Of a stretch of 64,000 nucleotides of DNA, positions 21,514-30,899 are shown one piece after another. The DNA lies in NCBI RefSeq assembly GCF_003602095.1, contig NZ_RAHH01000024.1, positions 1 to 64,000 of the forward strand, given 5' to 3'. The notes below the pieces were generated by a model that was not told the DNA's origin, ran no database searches, and was given only the letters and a program-made list of their open reading frames with translations. The position numbers were made by a program, and so were the translations under genes. Origin of the DNA: Rahnella woolbedingensis. Lineage in GTDB: Bacteria; Pseudomonadota; Gammaproteobacteria; Enterobacterales; Enterobacteriaceae. How positions within the stretch are numbered: position 1 is the stretch's first letter; every line of letters begins with the position of its first letter.

Positions 21514-22134
21514 TTACAGAATTTCCAGCAGTTCAACTTCAAAGACCAGTGCGCTGTATGGAGGGATAGAAGCACCCGCCCCACGTTCGCCGTAAGCCAG
21601 GTTATGAGGGATATAAAGCTCCCACTTAGAACCCACTGGCATCAGAGTCAGTGCTTCGATCCAACCTGCAATCACACCGTTAACCGGGAATTCAGCAGGC
21701 TCGCCACGCTGTACGGAGCTGTCGAACACGGTACCGTCGATCAGTTTACCGGTGTAGTGAACGCGTACACGGTCCTGACGACCCGGGATGGTGCCTTCGC
21801 CCTGAGTGATAACAGAGAATTGCAGACCAGACTCGGTGCTGCTCACGCCTTCACGCTGTGCATTTGCAGCCAGGAATTCCTGACCCTGAACAGCCAGGGC
21901 TTCCTGACGTTCACGACGAACAGCATCAGCACGTTCGTGGACTTCACGCAGTGCGCGGTGAACCACATCTACAGGAACGGCTGGCGTATTCCCTTCCAGC
22001 GCGTCGCGTAAGCCTGCCAGCAGCGCGTCAGGCTCTAAGCCCTGCAAACCTGATTCCTGCAACTGTTGACCGACCTGCAGGCCGATACCGTAACTTGCCT
22101 GCGCTTCTACGCTGTCAAATGAAGGGGTAGTCAT
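21514..22134 (-). CDS. fklB: FKBP-type peptidyl-prolyl cis-trans isomerase (FKBP22)
   Basis: This 206-residue protein folds substrates by isomerising prolyl bonds. Residues 1-110 form the charged helical dimerization domain and residues 118-206 the FKBP domain ([41 protein letters not shown]). There is no signal peptide, so it acts in the cytoplasm. The sequence and length match E. coli FklB (206), and cpdB and ytfB are its neighbours there too. Confidence 0.96.
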   Translation of the reverse strand: MTTPSFDSVEAQASYGIGLQVGQQLQESGLQGLEPDALLAGLRDALEGNTPAVPVDVVHRALREVHERADAVRRERQEALAVQGQEFLAANAQREGVSSTESGLQFSVITQGEGTIPGRQDRVRVHYTGKLIDGTVFDSSVQRGEPAEFPVNGVIAGWIEALTLMPVGSKWELYIPHNLAYGERGAGASIPPYSALVFEVELLEIL

Positions 22135-22389
22135 GAATTTTCCTTAGCTCTTAAAAATGTCGAAGGCGCAGCATAGCAGCGCAACGCTTTTGGGTAAAAT
22201 CCTCTGTGAGGCAACATGACGGCAGACGTAGTTCCTTCCTCTTTTCGGGAAATTTTTCGCATTTGACGCCATTTAACCCGTCGTTTGGGTAATATTTGTG
22301 CTTTGTCCCTTTTCGCATCAAGCAGTTAAACAGCTATACTAGGCAGCAATAGCCAGTAGAAATTGCGACAGTTAACAAGAGAGGTCGTC

Positions 22390-23100
22390 ATGGGCAGAAT
22401 CCCGCCCAGGAGAAGGAAAGCCATCCGTATTTACCAACCTATGTTGAGATCCTGGATTGCCATTATGAAAAGGCCATTGCGAGACACGACAGCACAGAGC
22501 GAAAGTGAAAGCGAAATTCAGGACAGCATAACCGCTGAAACTGAAAAGCCAGCGGCCAGCCGGGGCAAAACGCTGCTCACCAGAATCTGGCATCTGAGCG
22601 ACGATTTCCACTGGATGTCGCCACTGCCTTATGCACATCGTCGCGGGATTATTCTTGCGGTGCTGGTGATCCTTCTGGCACTGCTGTGGCCTTATTCGCC
22701 TGAAAATACCTATGCCCCTTCGCAGCCGCAACAGCCTGCCAGCATTCCGATGCAGGCAGACTTGCGTAATGATCAGGGTCGTACCACGCAGATGGCGCAG
22801 CCGGATCCGGTTCAGCCGCAAAGTAATGACAACAGCGGCGCATGGCGCAGCTACCAGGTGCAATCCGGTCAGACACTGGCGCAGTTATTCCGCGATAACA
22901 ATTTGGCGGTCAATGATGTGTTTTCGATGGCAAGGGTTGAAGGCACGGACAAGCCACTGAGTACGCTAAAAACCGGTCAGGAAGTAAAGATTCAACGTGA
23001 CGCACAGGGTGTGGTCACTGCTTTGCAGGTGACGACAGAGCAAAACGTCACGGTGACATTTACCCGTCAGCCGGACGGCAGTTTCCAGCGCAGTAACTGA
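22390..23100 (+). CDS. ytfB: YtfB, OapA-domain cell-division-linked membrane protein
   Basis: This 236-residue protein has a single membrane segment near residues 84-105 (GIILAVLVILLALLWPY), a proline/glutamine-rich periplasmic linker and a C-terminal LysM-like OapA domain of about 85 residues (WRSYQVQSGQTLAQLF to VTFTRQPDGSF). E. coli YtfB binds glycans and locates to the septum. The start is uncertain. GAGAGG stands six bases before the ATG at 22390, which gives an arginine-rich N-terminus about 25 residues longer than E. coli. ATGs at 22441 and 22465 lack ribosome sites. Confidence 0.88.
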   Translation: MGRIPPRRRKAIRIYQPMLRSWIAIMKRPLRDTTAQSESESEIQDSITAETEKPAASRGKTLLTRIWHLSDDFHWMSPLPYAHRRGIILAVLVILLALLWPYSPENTYAPSQPQQPASIPMQADLRNDQGRTTQMAQPDPVQPQSNDNSGAWRSYQVQSGQTLAQLFRDNNLAVNDVFSMARVEGTDKPLSTLKTGQEVKIQRDAQGVVTALQVTTEQNVTVTFTRQPDGSFQRSN

Positions 23101-23152
23101 TCACTGTTTCAAACAAGGCCTTATCTCTGCGTTTCCCAAACGCAGAAAAGCA

Positions 23153-23177
23153 AAACGCCGGCACATGGCCGGCGTTT
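23153..23177. terminator. Terminator between ytfB and rplI
   Basis: AAACGCCGGC (23153-23162) pairs with GCCGGCGTTT (23168-23177). A second hairpin, TCTGCGTTT-CCC-AAACGCAGA (23125-23145), lies beside it. Together they separate the convergent ytfB and ribosomal operon. Confidence 0.8.
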
Positions 23178-23198
23178 CACAGGTTAACTTCAGCGCTA

Positions 23199-23663
<465 letters not shown>

Positions 23664-23689
23664 TCAAAGTCGTTAATAGACAGTGCCGA

Positions 23690-24239
<550 letters not shown>

Positions 24240-24244
24240 GGCAA

Positions 24245-24637
24245 TTACTCTTCAGAATCCCCAGCTTCAGCATCATCGTTAGCTTCAGCAAAGTCTTCGC
24301 GGCGATCACGACGCTCGTCTTTTGCTTTAACCATTGGAGATGCTTCAGTTACCGCGTTTTTAGTACGCATAACCATGCTACGGATAACGGCGTCGTTGAA
24401 GCGGAAGTTAGTTTCCAGCTCATCGATCGCTTCCTGCGGAGCTTCAACGTTCAGAAGAACGTAGTGAGCTTTGTGCAGTTTGTTGATCGGGTAAGCCAGT
24501 TGACGGCGGCCCCAGTCTTCCAGACGGTGAATCTGACCAGCAGCGTTAGTGATTACTGCACTGTAACGCTCGATCATGCCCGGAACCTGTTCGCTTTGGT
24601 CAGGGTGAACCATAAAAACGATTTCGTAATGACGCAT
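24245..24637 (-). CDS. rpsF: 30S ribosomal protein S6
   Basis: S6 (130 residues) binds with S18 to 16S rRNA. The start [21 protein letters not shown] and the acidic C-terminus ending DAEAGDSEE are typical, the tail being the substrate of RimK glutamylation. It is the first gene of its operon and is preceded by a strong promoter and a leader of about 90 bases, where S6:S18 feedback control is expected from family knowledge. Confidence 0.98.
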   Translation of the reverse strand: MRHYEIVFMVHPDQSEQVPGMIERYSAVITNAAGQIHRLEDWGRRQLAYPINKLHKAHYVLLNVEAPQEAIDELETNFRFNDAVIRSMVMRTKNAVTEASPMVKAKDERRDRREDFAEANDDAEAGDSEE

Positions 24638-24736
24638 CGAATTGCTCCTTACGGATTATTCAGCCTCCTGTCAGGGTCAACCGCGGCCCATGGAAGCAAG
24701 GAACGTGTTTGTGTGCGGTCGAAAAAATGACGCGCA

Positions 24737-24765
24737 ATTATATGTACAGCCTGTGGGAAACTCAA
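24737..24765 (-). promoter_or_regulatory. rpsF operon promoter
   Basis: On the minus strand TTGAGT (24760-24765) is separated by 17 bases from a perfect TATAAT (24737-24742). A GC-rich discriminator (GCGCG) follows, as in stringently controlled ribosomal promoters. It leaves a leader of about 95 bases. Confidence 0.85.
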
Positions 24766-24787
24766 GGAGAAAGGCAGATTAATTTCT

Positions 24788-25540
24788 CTACAGCTTTGCC
24801 GCGAAGAATGCGGTGGCTTCTTTGAGCGCATGAACCGAGACTTTATGCTTGGCACCGGGCTCTGCTATGAACGTCAGATGGGCATCTGCGCCGCTGTCTG
24901 CCAGTTCCTCACGCAGCCGCTGGCTTTCAGCAAATGGCACCACATCATCTTCTTCGCCATGCCAGATAAACAAGGGAATATCGGCGATTAGCGCCGATTT
25001 TCCGCCGATATCCAGACTCAGTAAAGGCGCGGCTTCGCGTTCAAATACGTCACGCTGCACGATACCGCCCGCATTGAAAGCCGGAAAAAGATGGTGCGAT
25101 AAACGGGCGAAATAGCCCGAACCCATCAGGTTCGCCGCCACTTTTACCCAAGGGAATTTCACCAGCGCCGCCATGGTGGTCATTCCCCCCATCGACACTC
25201 CACCGACACCTAAACGCAACGGATCCGCCAGACCGCGCCCGACAAACACGTCTTTCAGTATGGCCAGCTCAATAATGTTGTTTTGCAAAATGGCCCAGAA
25301 ATGCGCCACAGTTCTGGCAGCGTCTTTTTCTGCGCGGGCGCCGTGCATTAATGCATCAGGCAAAATTACACGAAAACCCGCCTGAGCCAGCGTGTAACCA
25401 AAATAGGAATAAATTTCTTTGGAAGACAGAAAACCGTGATAGAAAAAAATCGTCGGCAGCTGTTGCTGGTACTGTCCGGCAGGCACGGCATGGATCACCT
25501 GGATGCCTTCAACGGTTTCTTCATACATCTCTACCATCAT
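24788..25540 (-). CDS. yjfP: YjfP-type alpha/beta-hydrolase esterase
   Basis: This 250-residue cytoplasmic hydrolase matches E. coli YjfP (249), a carboxylesterase active on short acyl esters. The oxyanion region is FFYHGFLSS (32-40). The nucleophile S116 lies in GVSMGG, the acid probably in WHGEEDDVVP, and the histidine in GAKHKVS near the end. A second in-frame ATG one codon downstream is an alternative start; AGGGG precedes both. It lies upstream of the rpsF operon on the same strand, close to where E. coli has it. Confidence 0.93.
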   Translation of the reverse strand: MMVEMYEETVEGIQVIHAVPAGQYQQQLPTIFFYHGFLSSKEIYSYFGYTLAQAGFRVILPDALMHGARAEKDAARTVAHFWAILQNNIIELAILKDVFVGRGLADPLRLGVGGVSMGGMTTMAALVKFPWVKVAANLMGSGYFARLSHHLFPAFNAGGIVQRDVFEREAAPLLSLDIGGKSALIADIPLFIWHGEEDDVVPFAESQRLREELADSGADAHLTFIAEPGAKHKVSVHALKEATAFFAAKL

Positions 25541-25777
25541 GAATTCCCCTGCGCGTTTAGAAAAATTATGGCCTTACTGTGTTGTGACATTCTACGGGTC
25601 TGGAAACCGGCGACCACTCCCTTTTAAGCATGATTTATAACCTGTTTTGTCAGCCTCTGATTTCCTGCCCTTTACCCCTAATTCAAATTCACACTTTAAT
25701 ATTAATTTCATTGATTCATATCAATTATTACTGAAATAAACAGTTACATTTGATCATTAATCCTTTTCCGGTTTCCC

Positions 25778-25785
25778 GCCGTTAG
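25778..25785 (+). promoter_or_regulatory. Weak sigma-28-like -10 before the second chemoreceptor
   Basis: GCCGTTAG matches the sigma-28 -10 (GCCGATAA) at six of eight bases, 30 bases before the start codon. The -35 region (TAATCCTT) is degenerate. The call rests mainly on the gene's function. Confidence 0.35.
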
Positions 25786-25815
25786 TGCGCTATCAGAAGC
25801 TAACGGAAGAATTCC

Positions 25816-27765
25816 ATGAATACGTCATCAAAACGCTCATTTCGCAGCTGGAGCATTGGCGCAAAACTGGCCAGTATCGCCTCTCTGCTGGTCGGTTCAT
25901 TATTTATTATTTTCACTTTGTCGCTGACTCACTCCGCCGGAAAGCAGGTGAATAAGCTTGCGGTCAACGCCATTTCTGAACAGGTCACCGGCGTGGTGGA
26001 TATGATCGAAATGTACAACGCCAGCCTGAATGCGGAGGTAGACAGTTATACGCGGCTGTTCAGCCATTTCCTGCCAGAGAATTTCGAACTTGATACCGCC
26101 AGTCCCGTGATGGTCGGTGACCAATCTGCGCCGGTGATTAAAGCAGGCGGAACGCCGCTCAATCTCGACAGCAAAATCCCCGATGATTTTCTTGCCCGCA
26201 CGGGCGCCATTTCAACCGTCTTTGCCCGCCGCGGCGATGACTTCATCCGCGTGACCACCTCACTGAAAATGCAGGATGGCAACCGTGCCATCGGCACCCT
26301 GCTCGACAATGCCAGCCCGGCATATGCGCAAATTATGGCGGGACAATCCTTCAGCGGGCTGGCGACGCTGTTCGGCAAAAAATACATCACCAAATATCAG
26401 CCGGTGCGCGACGCACAGGGTAGCGTGATTGGCATTTTGTTCGTGGGGGTGGATATCACCAAAGAATACGCCGACATGCGATCCAAAATCCTTTCCAAGC
26501 GCATTGGTGAACAAGGGTATTTTTTTGTGCTCAACAGCGCGCCCGGGAAAGATCTGGGTAAGTATCTGGTGCATTCCACCGATGAAGGTAAAACGCCAGC
26601 CTGGCCCGACGGCGAACTGCATCAGGTGATGACGCAGCCGGACGGTCAGCGTGAGTACACCGATACTGCCAGCCATCACCAGCAATTTATGGTGTACGCC
26701 AGCGTTCCGGCATGGCATTGGGTCGTGGTCGGCAATACCGACAAAGACAGTCTGATGGAGCAGGTCAACAGCACCCGCAATCACTTCCTGCTGATAAGCC
26801 TGCTAGCGCTGGCCTGTTTCGCAGCACTGTTCATCTGGCTGACGCGCAAACTGGTCAGCCGCCCGCTCAGCGACGTGGTGAGTATTGCGCAGCAATATGC
26901 CAGCGGAGACCTGCGCGCGCGCGCTGAAACCCGGCGTATCGACGAGATTGGCTCGCTGATGCACGCCATCGACGGCATAGGCCATGGGTTGGAGAAAATT
27001 GTCGGTGAGGTTCGTCAGGTTTCGTCGGAAATCATGCTCAATACCCAGGGGCTGGCGCACGACAGCGAACGAATCAATCAGCAGATCGGCACGCAGGCCA
27101 GCAGTCTGGAAGAAACCTCTGCCAGTATGGAGCAGATCACCGCTACCGTGCAGAACACGGCGGACAACGCCACGCAGGCGACTCAACTGGTGCAACAGAC
27201 CGATAAAGCGGCCACGGTCGGCGCTGATGCGGTGAATCAGTCGGTTGAAAGCATGGAGGCCATTAAGCACGCCTCAACGCGCATTGCGGATATCACCACG
27301 GTGATCGAAGGCATCGCCTTCCAGACCAATATTCTGGCGCTGAACGCCGCGGTAGAAGCCGCCAGAGCGGGTGAACATGGCCGAGGTTTTGCGGTGGTCG
27401 CTTCGGAAGTCCGGGCGCTGGCGCAGCGCAGCTCTAATGCTGTGAAAGAAATTGAAAATCTGGTGGCGGATTCCCTGAGCAAAGTGGAAGACGGCCATCA
27501 GAGTGCGGCAAAAACACAGGTGAACATGAGCGACATATTGCAGGGGATCCGTCAGGTGAAAGTCCTGATGAGCGATATTGATGTGGCATCGCATGAGCAA
27601 TCTTCAGGTATTTCACAGGTGAATATCGCCATTATGCAGATTGGTAAAGCGACGCAGGAAAACGCCACGCTGGTGGAATATTCACAGCAGACCGCGGCGG
27701 CGCTAAGCGAACAGGGGCGCCATCTCTCGCAGCTGGTAAGCATCTTTAAAATCTCCGAACGTTAA
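25816..27765 (+). CDS. Methyl-accepting chemotaxis protein with a Cache-type sensor
   Basis: This 649-residue receptor has a membrane segment near residues 20-40 and a large periplasmic domain of about 270 residues that looks like a fused Cache_3/Cache_2 sensor ([37 protein letters not shown]). A second membrane segment near 322-342 is followed by HAMP and the signalling coiled coil with an intact tip ([27 protein letters not shown]). Cache domains usually bind small organic acids or amino acids; the ligand is unknown. The C-terminus (IFKISER) lacks the NWE-T-F pentapeptide. It sits between yjfP and bsmA, where E. coli has no receptor, so it is a lineage-specific insertion. Confidence 0.93.
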   Translation: MNTSSKRSFRSWSIGAKLASIASLLVGSLFIIFTLSLTHSAGKQVNKLAVNAISEQVTGVVDMIEMYNASLNAEVDSYTRLFSHFLPENFELDTASPVMVGDQSAPVIKAGGTPLNLDSKIPDDFLARTGAISTVFARRGDDFIRVTTSLKMQDGNRAIGTLLDNASPAYAQIMAGQSFSGLATLFGKKYITKYQPVRDAQGSVIGILFVGVDITKEYADMRSKILSKRIGEQGYFFVLNSAPGKDLGKYLVHSTDEGKTPAWPDGELHQVMTQPDGQREYTDTASHHQQFMVYASVPAWHWVVVGNTDKDSLMEQVNSTRNHFLLISLLALACFAALFIWLTRKLVSRPLSDVVSIAQQYASGDLRARAETRRIDEIGSLMHAIDGIGHGLEKIVGEVRQVSSEIMLNTQGLAHDSERINQQIGTQASSLEETSASMEQITATVQNTADNATQATQLVQQTDKAATVGADAVNQSVESMEAIKHASTRIADITTVIEGIAFQTNILALNAAVEAARAGEHGRGFAVVASEVRALAQRSSNAVKEIENLVADSLSKVEDGHQSAAKTQVNMSDILQGIRQVKVLMSDIDVASHEQSSGISQVNIAIMQIGKATQENATLVEYSQQTAAALSEQGRHLSQLVSIFKISER

Positions 27766-27859
27766 ACGTGGATCGCGCGGCAAAAAACACCGTGCGGACT
27801 CGCCAGCAGACCGGTGAAAGGGCTACACTCAGGCTATCGCCCTTTTACCGGATATCACG

Positions 27860-28171
27860 ATGAAATCCCTCCGAATCCCCGCTGCGCTGCTGTTACTGGC
27901 TGCGCTAAGCGGTTGCAGTAATCTGATGCAAACCACGCCGGTTGCCCCCCCCGCCGTGACAGCCAAAGCACAGGAAATTACCCGTGCGCAGACGTCCACA
28001 CTGACCAAAATTGGCAGCATTACGGCAGACGTCATCGGCAGCCCGATGGATGCCGAAGCGGAAATCCAGCGACGCGCTGATGCCGCCGGTGCGCATTACT
28101 ACGTGATTATGTTTAACAGCGAAACCATTGTTCCCGGTCGCTGGTATTCGCAGGCAACGCTATACCGCTGA
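27860..28171 (+). CDS. bsmA: Biofilm/peroxide-resistance lipoprotein BsmA
   Basis: This 103-residue lipoprotein has a lipobox L16-S17-G18-C19, so C19 should be lipidated. A DUF1471 domain follows (KIGSITADVIGSPMDAEAEIQRRADAAGAHYYVIMFN). E. coli BsmA (YjfO) contributes to peroxide resistance of biofilms and to motility control. It is the third DUF1471 protein in this window. Its TGA stop abuts the stop of the convergent aidB. Confidence 0.9.
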   Translation: MKSLRIPAALLLLAALSGCSNLMQTTPVAPPAVTAKAQEITRAQTSTLTKIGSITADVIGSPMDAEAEIQRRADAAGAHYYVIMFNSETIVPGRWYSQATLYR

Positions 28172-29803
28172 TCATTCAGCACCGATCGCGCGGTTGAGCA
28201 ACAGCTGGCATAAACGCTCAGGCAACAAGGTTTCGCCGCGCGAATCGAGCACCATTCTGCACCAGGCATCCGCCACCGGCGGCGAAGCAAATTCCAGCAT
28301 CTGTGTTGCCGTCATCAGGTTGAACAGCTGACCGGTCAGCCAGCGGCCATGCGCTTCTTCTGCTGTACGCAGGCGTTGTAAAAACTGGCGGGATGCACGG
28401 TCAAATATGCGGTTTTGGCCGCGCGCCTGATACAACACCTGTTGCAGCATTTCACCGCTGGCGGGCAGCTTTTTAAGCGTGCGCAGCACATCCAGACACA
28501 TCACATTCCCCGAACCTTCCCAGATGCTGTTGACCGGCATTTCCCGGTACAGACGCGGCAGTTCGCTGTCTTCGCAATAACCTATCCCGCCCAGCGCTTC
28601 CATCGCCTCGGCCACAAAAGGCATTCCCTGACGGCACACTTCAAACTTGGCGGCAGGTGTCAGCAACCGGCAGAGCAGTTGTTCTGCGGGATTGTCCTGA
28701 GCGCCGGTCGCTGCCGCCAGACGCATCAGCAACATTGTCTGCCCTTCCAGCAACATCGCCATGCGGCTCAGCGTCTGGCGCATCAGCGGCTGTTCGATGA
28801 GGGATTTACCAAAAACCTGCCGCTGAAAGGCGTGGTACAACGCAACCGACAGCGCCCGGCGCATCATGGCGTGGCTGCCCAGCGCGCAGTCAAAGCGTGT
28901 ATGGCCGCCCATTTTTAGGATATGACGGATGCCCTCGCCTTCTTCGCCCAGCAGCCAGCCGGTGGCATTCTGAAACTCCACTTCGCTGCTGGCGTTCGAG
29001 CGGTTGCCCAGCTTGTCTTTCAGACGCTCGATGCGAATTGAATTACGCGTACCATCGGGCAGAACCCGTGGCATAAAGAAACACGAAAGTCCGCCATCAG
29101 CCTGCGCCAGCACCAGATGGGCATCGCTTTGCGGTACGGAGAAAAACCATTTATGGCCGACCAGATGATATGGCTTTCCGCTGCCACGCCCTTCCAGCGC
29201 CGTCGCCCGCGTGGTGTTACTGAGCACATCGGATCCGCCCTGTTTCTCAGTCATACCCATACCTATCAGCACGCCTTTTTTCTGGTCGCCGGATTGCAGA
29301 TGGGGGTCATAACGATCGGATAACAGCGGTTTCAGCCAGCCGCCAAATTCCGACGGCAGAGTTTTTTGCAGCAACGGGATCGCGCCAAACGTCATGGTCA
29401 CCGGACATAACGTTCCCGCCTCGACCTGACCGTGAAGAATAAAACGCGCCGCACGGGCTACCGCCGAACCAATGCGCGCATCTTCCTGCCACGGCAAATT
29501 ATGCACACGGTTAGCGATCAGCCCCTGCATCAGCAAATGCCAGGCAGGATGAAAACGCACGTCATCGAGACGCTCACCGCAGGAGTCATAACGTAAAAGC
29601 TCGGGCGGATTAATATTCGCCAGCCTTCCCAACTCCAGCGATTCCGCAGAACCCAGCTGTTGCCCCAGCGACGCCAGCACATCGGCATCCCAGCCAGCCT
29701 GCTGACGGGAAACCGCTTCGCGCAGCGGTGTATCGGAAAGGAATAAATTACTGTTACTCAGCGGTTTGGGCTGATTAAAAACCCGGTGTGTTTCCCAGTT
29801 CAT
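28172..29803 (-). CDS. aidB: AidB, acyl-CoA-dehydrogenase-like alkylation-response flavoprotein
   Basis: AidB (543 residues; E. coli 541) is a DNA-binding flavoprotein of the acyl-CoA dehydrogenase family, induced by Ada and thought to protect DNA from alkylation. FAD-binding and core regions are visible (GMTEKQGGSDVLSNTTRA, GHKWFFSVPQSDAHLVLA, ALGGIGYCEDSELPRLYREM). A basic C-terminal domain is present. I chose the start at 29803 (MNWETHRVFNQP) with GGGAG upstream, dropping 24 non-conserved residues. It is convergent with bsmA with no spacer. Confidence 0.95.
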   Translation of the reverse strand: MNWETHRVFNQPKPLSNSNLFLSDTPLREAVSRQQAGWDADVLASLGQQLGSAESLELGRLANINPPELLRYDSCGERLDDVRFHPAWHLLMQGLIANRVHNLPWQEDARIGSAVARAARFILHGQVEAGTLCPVTMTFGAIPLLQKTLPSEFGGWLKPLLSDRYDPHLQSGDQKKGVLIGMGMTEKQGGSDVLSNTTRATALEGRGSGKPYHLVGHKWFFSVPQSDAHLVLAQADGGLSCFFMPRVLPDGTRNSIRIERLKDKLGNRSNASSEVEFQNATGWLLGEEGEGIRHILKMGGHTRFDCALGSHAMMRRALSVALYHAFQRQVFGKSLIEQPLMRQTLSRMAMLLEGQTMLLMRLAAATGAQDNPAEQLLCRLLTPAAKFEVCRQGMPFVAEAMEALGGIGYCEDSELPRLYREMPVNSIWEGSGNVMCLDVLRTLKKLPASGEMLQQVLYQARGQNRIFDRASRQFLQRLRTAEEAHGRWLTGQLFNLMTATQMLEFASPPVADAWCRMVLDSRGETLLPERLCQLLLNRAIGAE

Positions 29804-29889
29804 CGCCTGCTCCCTTTCAAAAGGACATGGCCTAAGTATGGTAAAAATTGGGGAATTAACAGGCGGGCAGATCACAAAGGCAGAAATGC

Positions 29890-29915
29890 AAACGGGAGCC
29901 CGAAGGCTCCCGTTT
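29890..29915 (-). terminator. rlmB terminator
   Basis: AAACGGGAGCC (29890-29900) and GGCTCCCGTTT (29905-29915) form an 11-bp perfect stem with a 4-base loop. It lies 25 bases after the rlmB stop. T richness on the minus strand is modest. Confidence 0.8.
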
Positions 29916-29939
29916 AATCAGCGACTGAATAAGCAGAAA

Positions 29940-30683
29940 TCAGCTTTTCTTCAGGCCGCGCTGACGTACCGCTTCGAACAGGCAAACGCCGGTCGCAACA
30001 GAAACGTTCAGAGAAGACACGCTCCCCGCCATCGGGATGCTGATCAGTTCGTCGCAATGTTCGCGGGTCAGCCGGCGCATACCTTCGCCTTCTGCTCCCA
30101 TCACCAGCGCCATCGGGCCAGTCATTTTGCTCTGGAACAGGTCGTGATCGGCCTCACCGGCAGTACCGACGATCCAGACATTGTGTTCCTGCAATACGCG
30201 CAGGGTACGGGCCAGATTGGTCACGTTAATCAGTGGCACGTTTTCAGCAGCACCACTGGCGACTTTCTTAGCCGTCGCATTCAGTTTGGCAGAACGGTCA
30301 CGCGGGACGATCACCGCATGAACACCGGCGGCATCCGCAGTACGCAGACAAGCGCCCAGGTTGTGCGGATCGGTGACGCCATCCAGCACCAGCAGGAACG
30401 GGCAATCGAGGCTTTCCAGCAGCGCAGGCAGATCGTTTTCCTGATACTGACGGCCTTCGCGCACACGCGCGATAATGCCCTGATGCACGGCACCTTCAGA
30501 TTTCTCATCCAGCCACTGGCGGCTCGCCACCTGGATCACGATACCGCCGGCTTCCAGCTCGTCGATCAGCGGTTTCAGGCGTTTATCGTCACGGCCTTTT
30601 AGGATGAAAACTTCCAGAAAGCGTTGCGGATCGTTATCGAGTAAGGCTTTAACGGAATGGATACCGTAAATAATTTCGCTCAT
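29940..30683 (-). CDS. rlmB: 23S rRNA (guanosine-2251-2'-O)-methyltransferase
   Basis: RlmB (247 residues) 2'-O-methylates G2251 in the peptidyl-transferase P loop. It is a SpoU-type knotted methyltransferase with an N-terminal substrate-binding domain. The three SpoU motifs are [25 protein letters not shown] and the final [15 protein letters not shown]. It follows rnr on the same strand, the E. coli order nsrR-rnr-rlmB, but a repeat element fills the 216-base space. Confidence 0.96.
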   Translation of the reverse strand: MSEIIYGIHSVKALLDNDPQRFLEVFILKGRDDKRLKPLIDELEAGGIVIQVASRQWLDEKSEGAVHQGIIARVREGRQYQENDLPALLESLDCPFLLVLDGVTDPHNLGACLRTADAAGVHAVIVPRDRSAKLNATAKKVASGAAENVPLINVTNLARTLRVLQEHNVWIVGTAGEADHDLFQSKMTGPMALVMGAEGEGMRRLTREHCDELISIPMAGSVSSLNVSVATGVCLFEAVRQRGLKKS

Positions 30684-30761
30684 GATGCTCTTTAAAATAG
30701 ACTTGCGGACAGCAAGCTGTCCGCAATTTAATAGGGATTGCGGGCGATTCTATCATACCCT

Positions 30762-30870
30762 TCATCATTCATGCTGCAGATGCGTTGGCTGCTCTTAGTC
30801 ACCCGAATCACTTACCTGAGAAAGCTCATCGGGACTCCTTATTTTGCCGCCTTCCTGCAACCTGAATGCT
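30762..30870 (-). repeat. Dispersed ~109-bp imperfect palindrome, copy between rnr and rlmB
   Basis: Read on the minus strand, this shares with the element at 48785-48893 the blocks TTGCAGGAAGGCGGCAAA, TCCCGATGAGCT, AGTGAT-CGGGTGA and GCAGCCAACGCATCTGCAGC in the same order and at the same total length. Its ends are inverted (TTGCAG versus CTGCAGC-TGAA), so the transcript can fold. It is ERIC- or MITE-like in size. I recall similar elements in Serratia and Yersinia but cannot confirm this. Confidence 0.75.
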
Positions 30871-30899
30871 TTTGGGTAAAATACGACCGCCCGTCTGCC

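Noticed and set aside
22186-22200. 15-base sequence GCTTTTGGGTAAAAT also present at 30868-30882
   Set aside because: A few identical 15-mers are expected by chance in 64 kb, and the surroundings do not align.
29838-30602. 254-codon open frame antisense to rlmB
   Set aside because: Shadow of a conserved methyltransferase gene; no family features or ribosome site.
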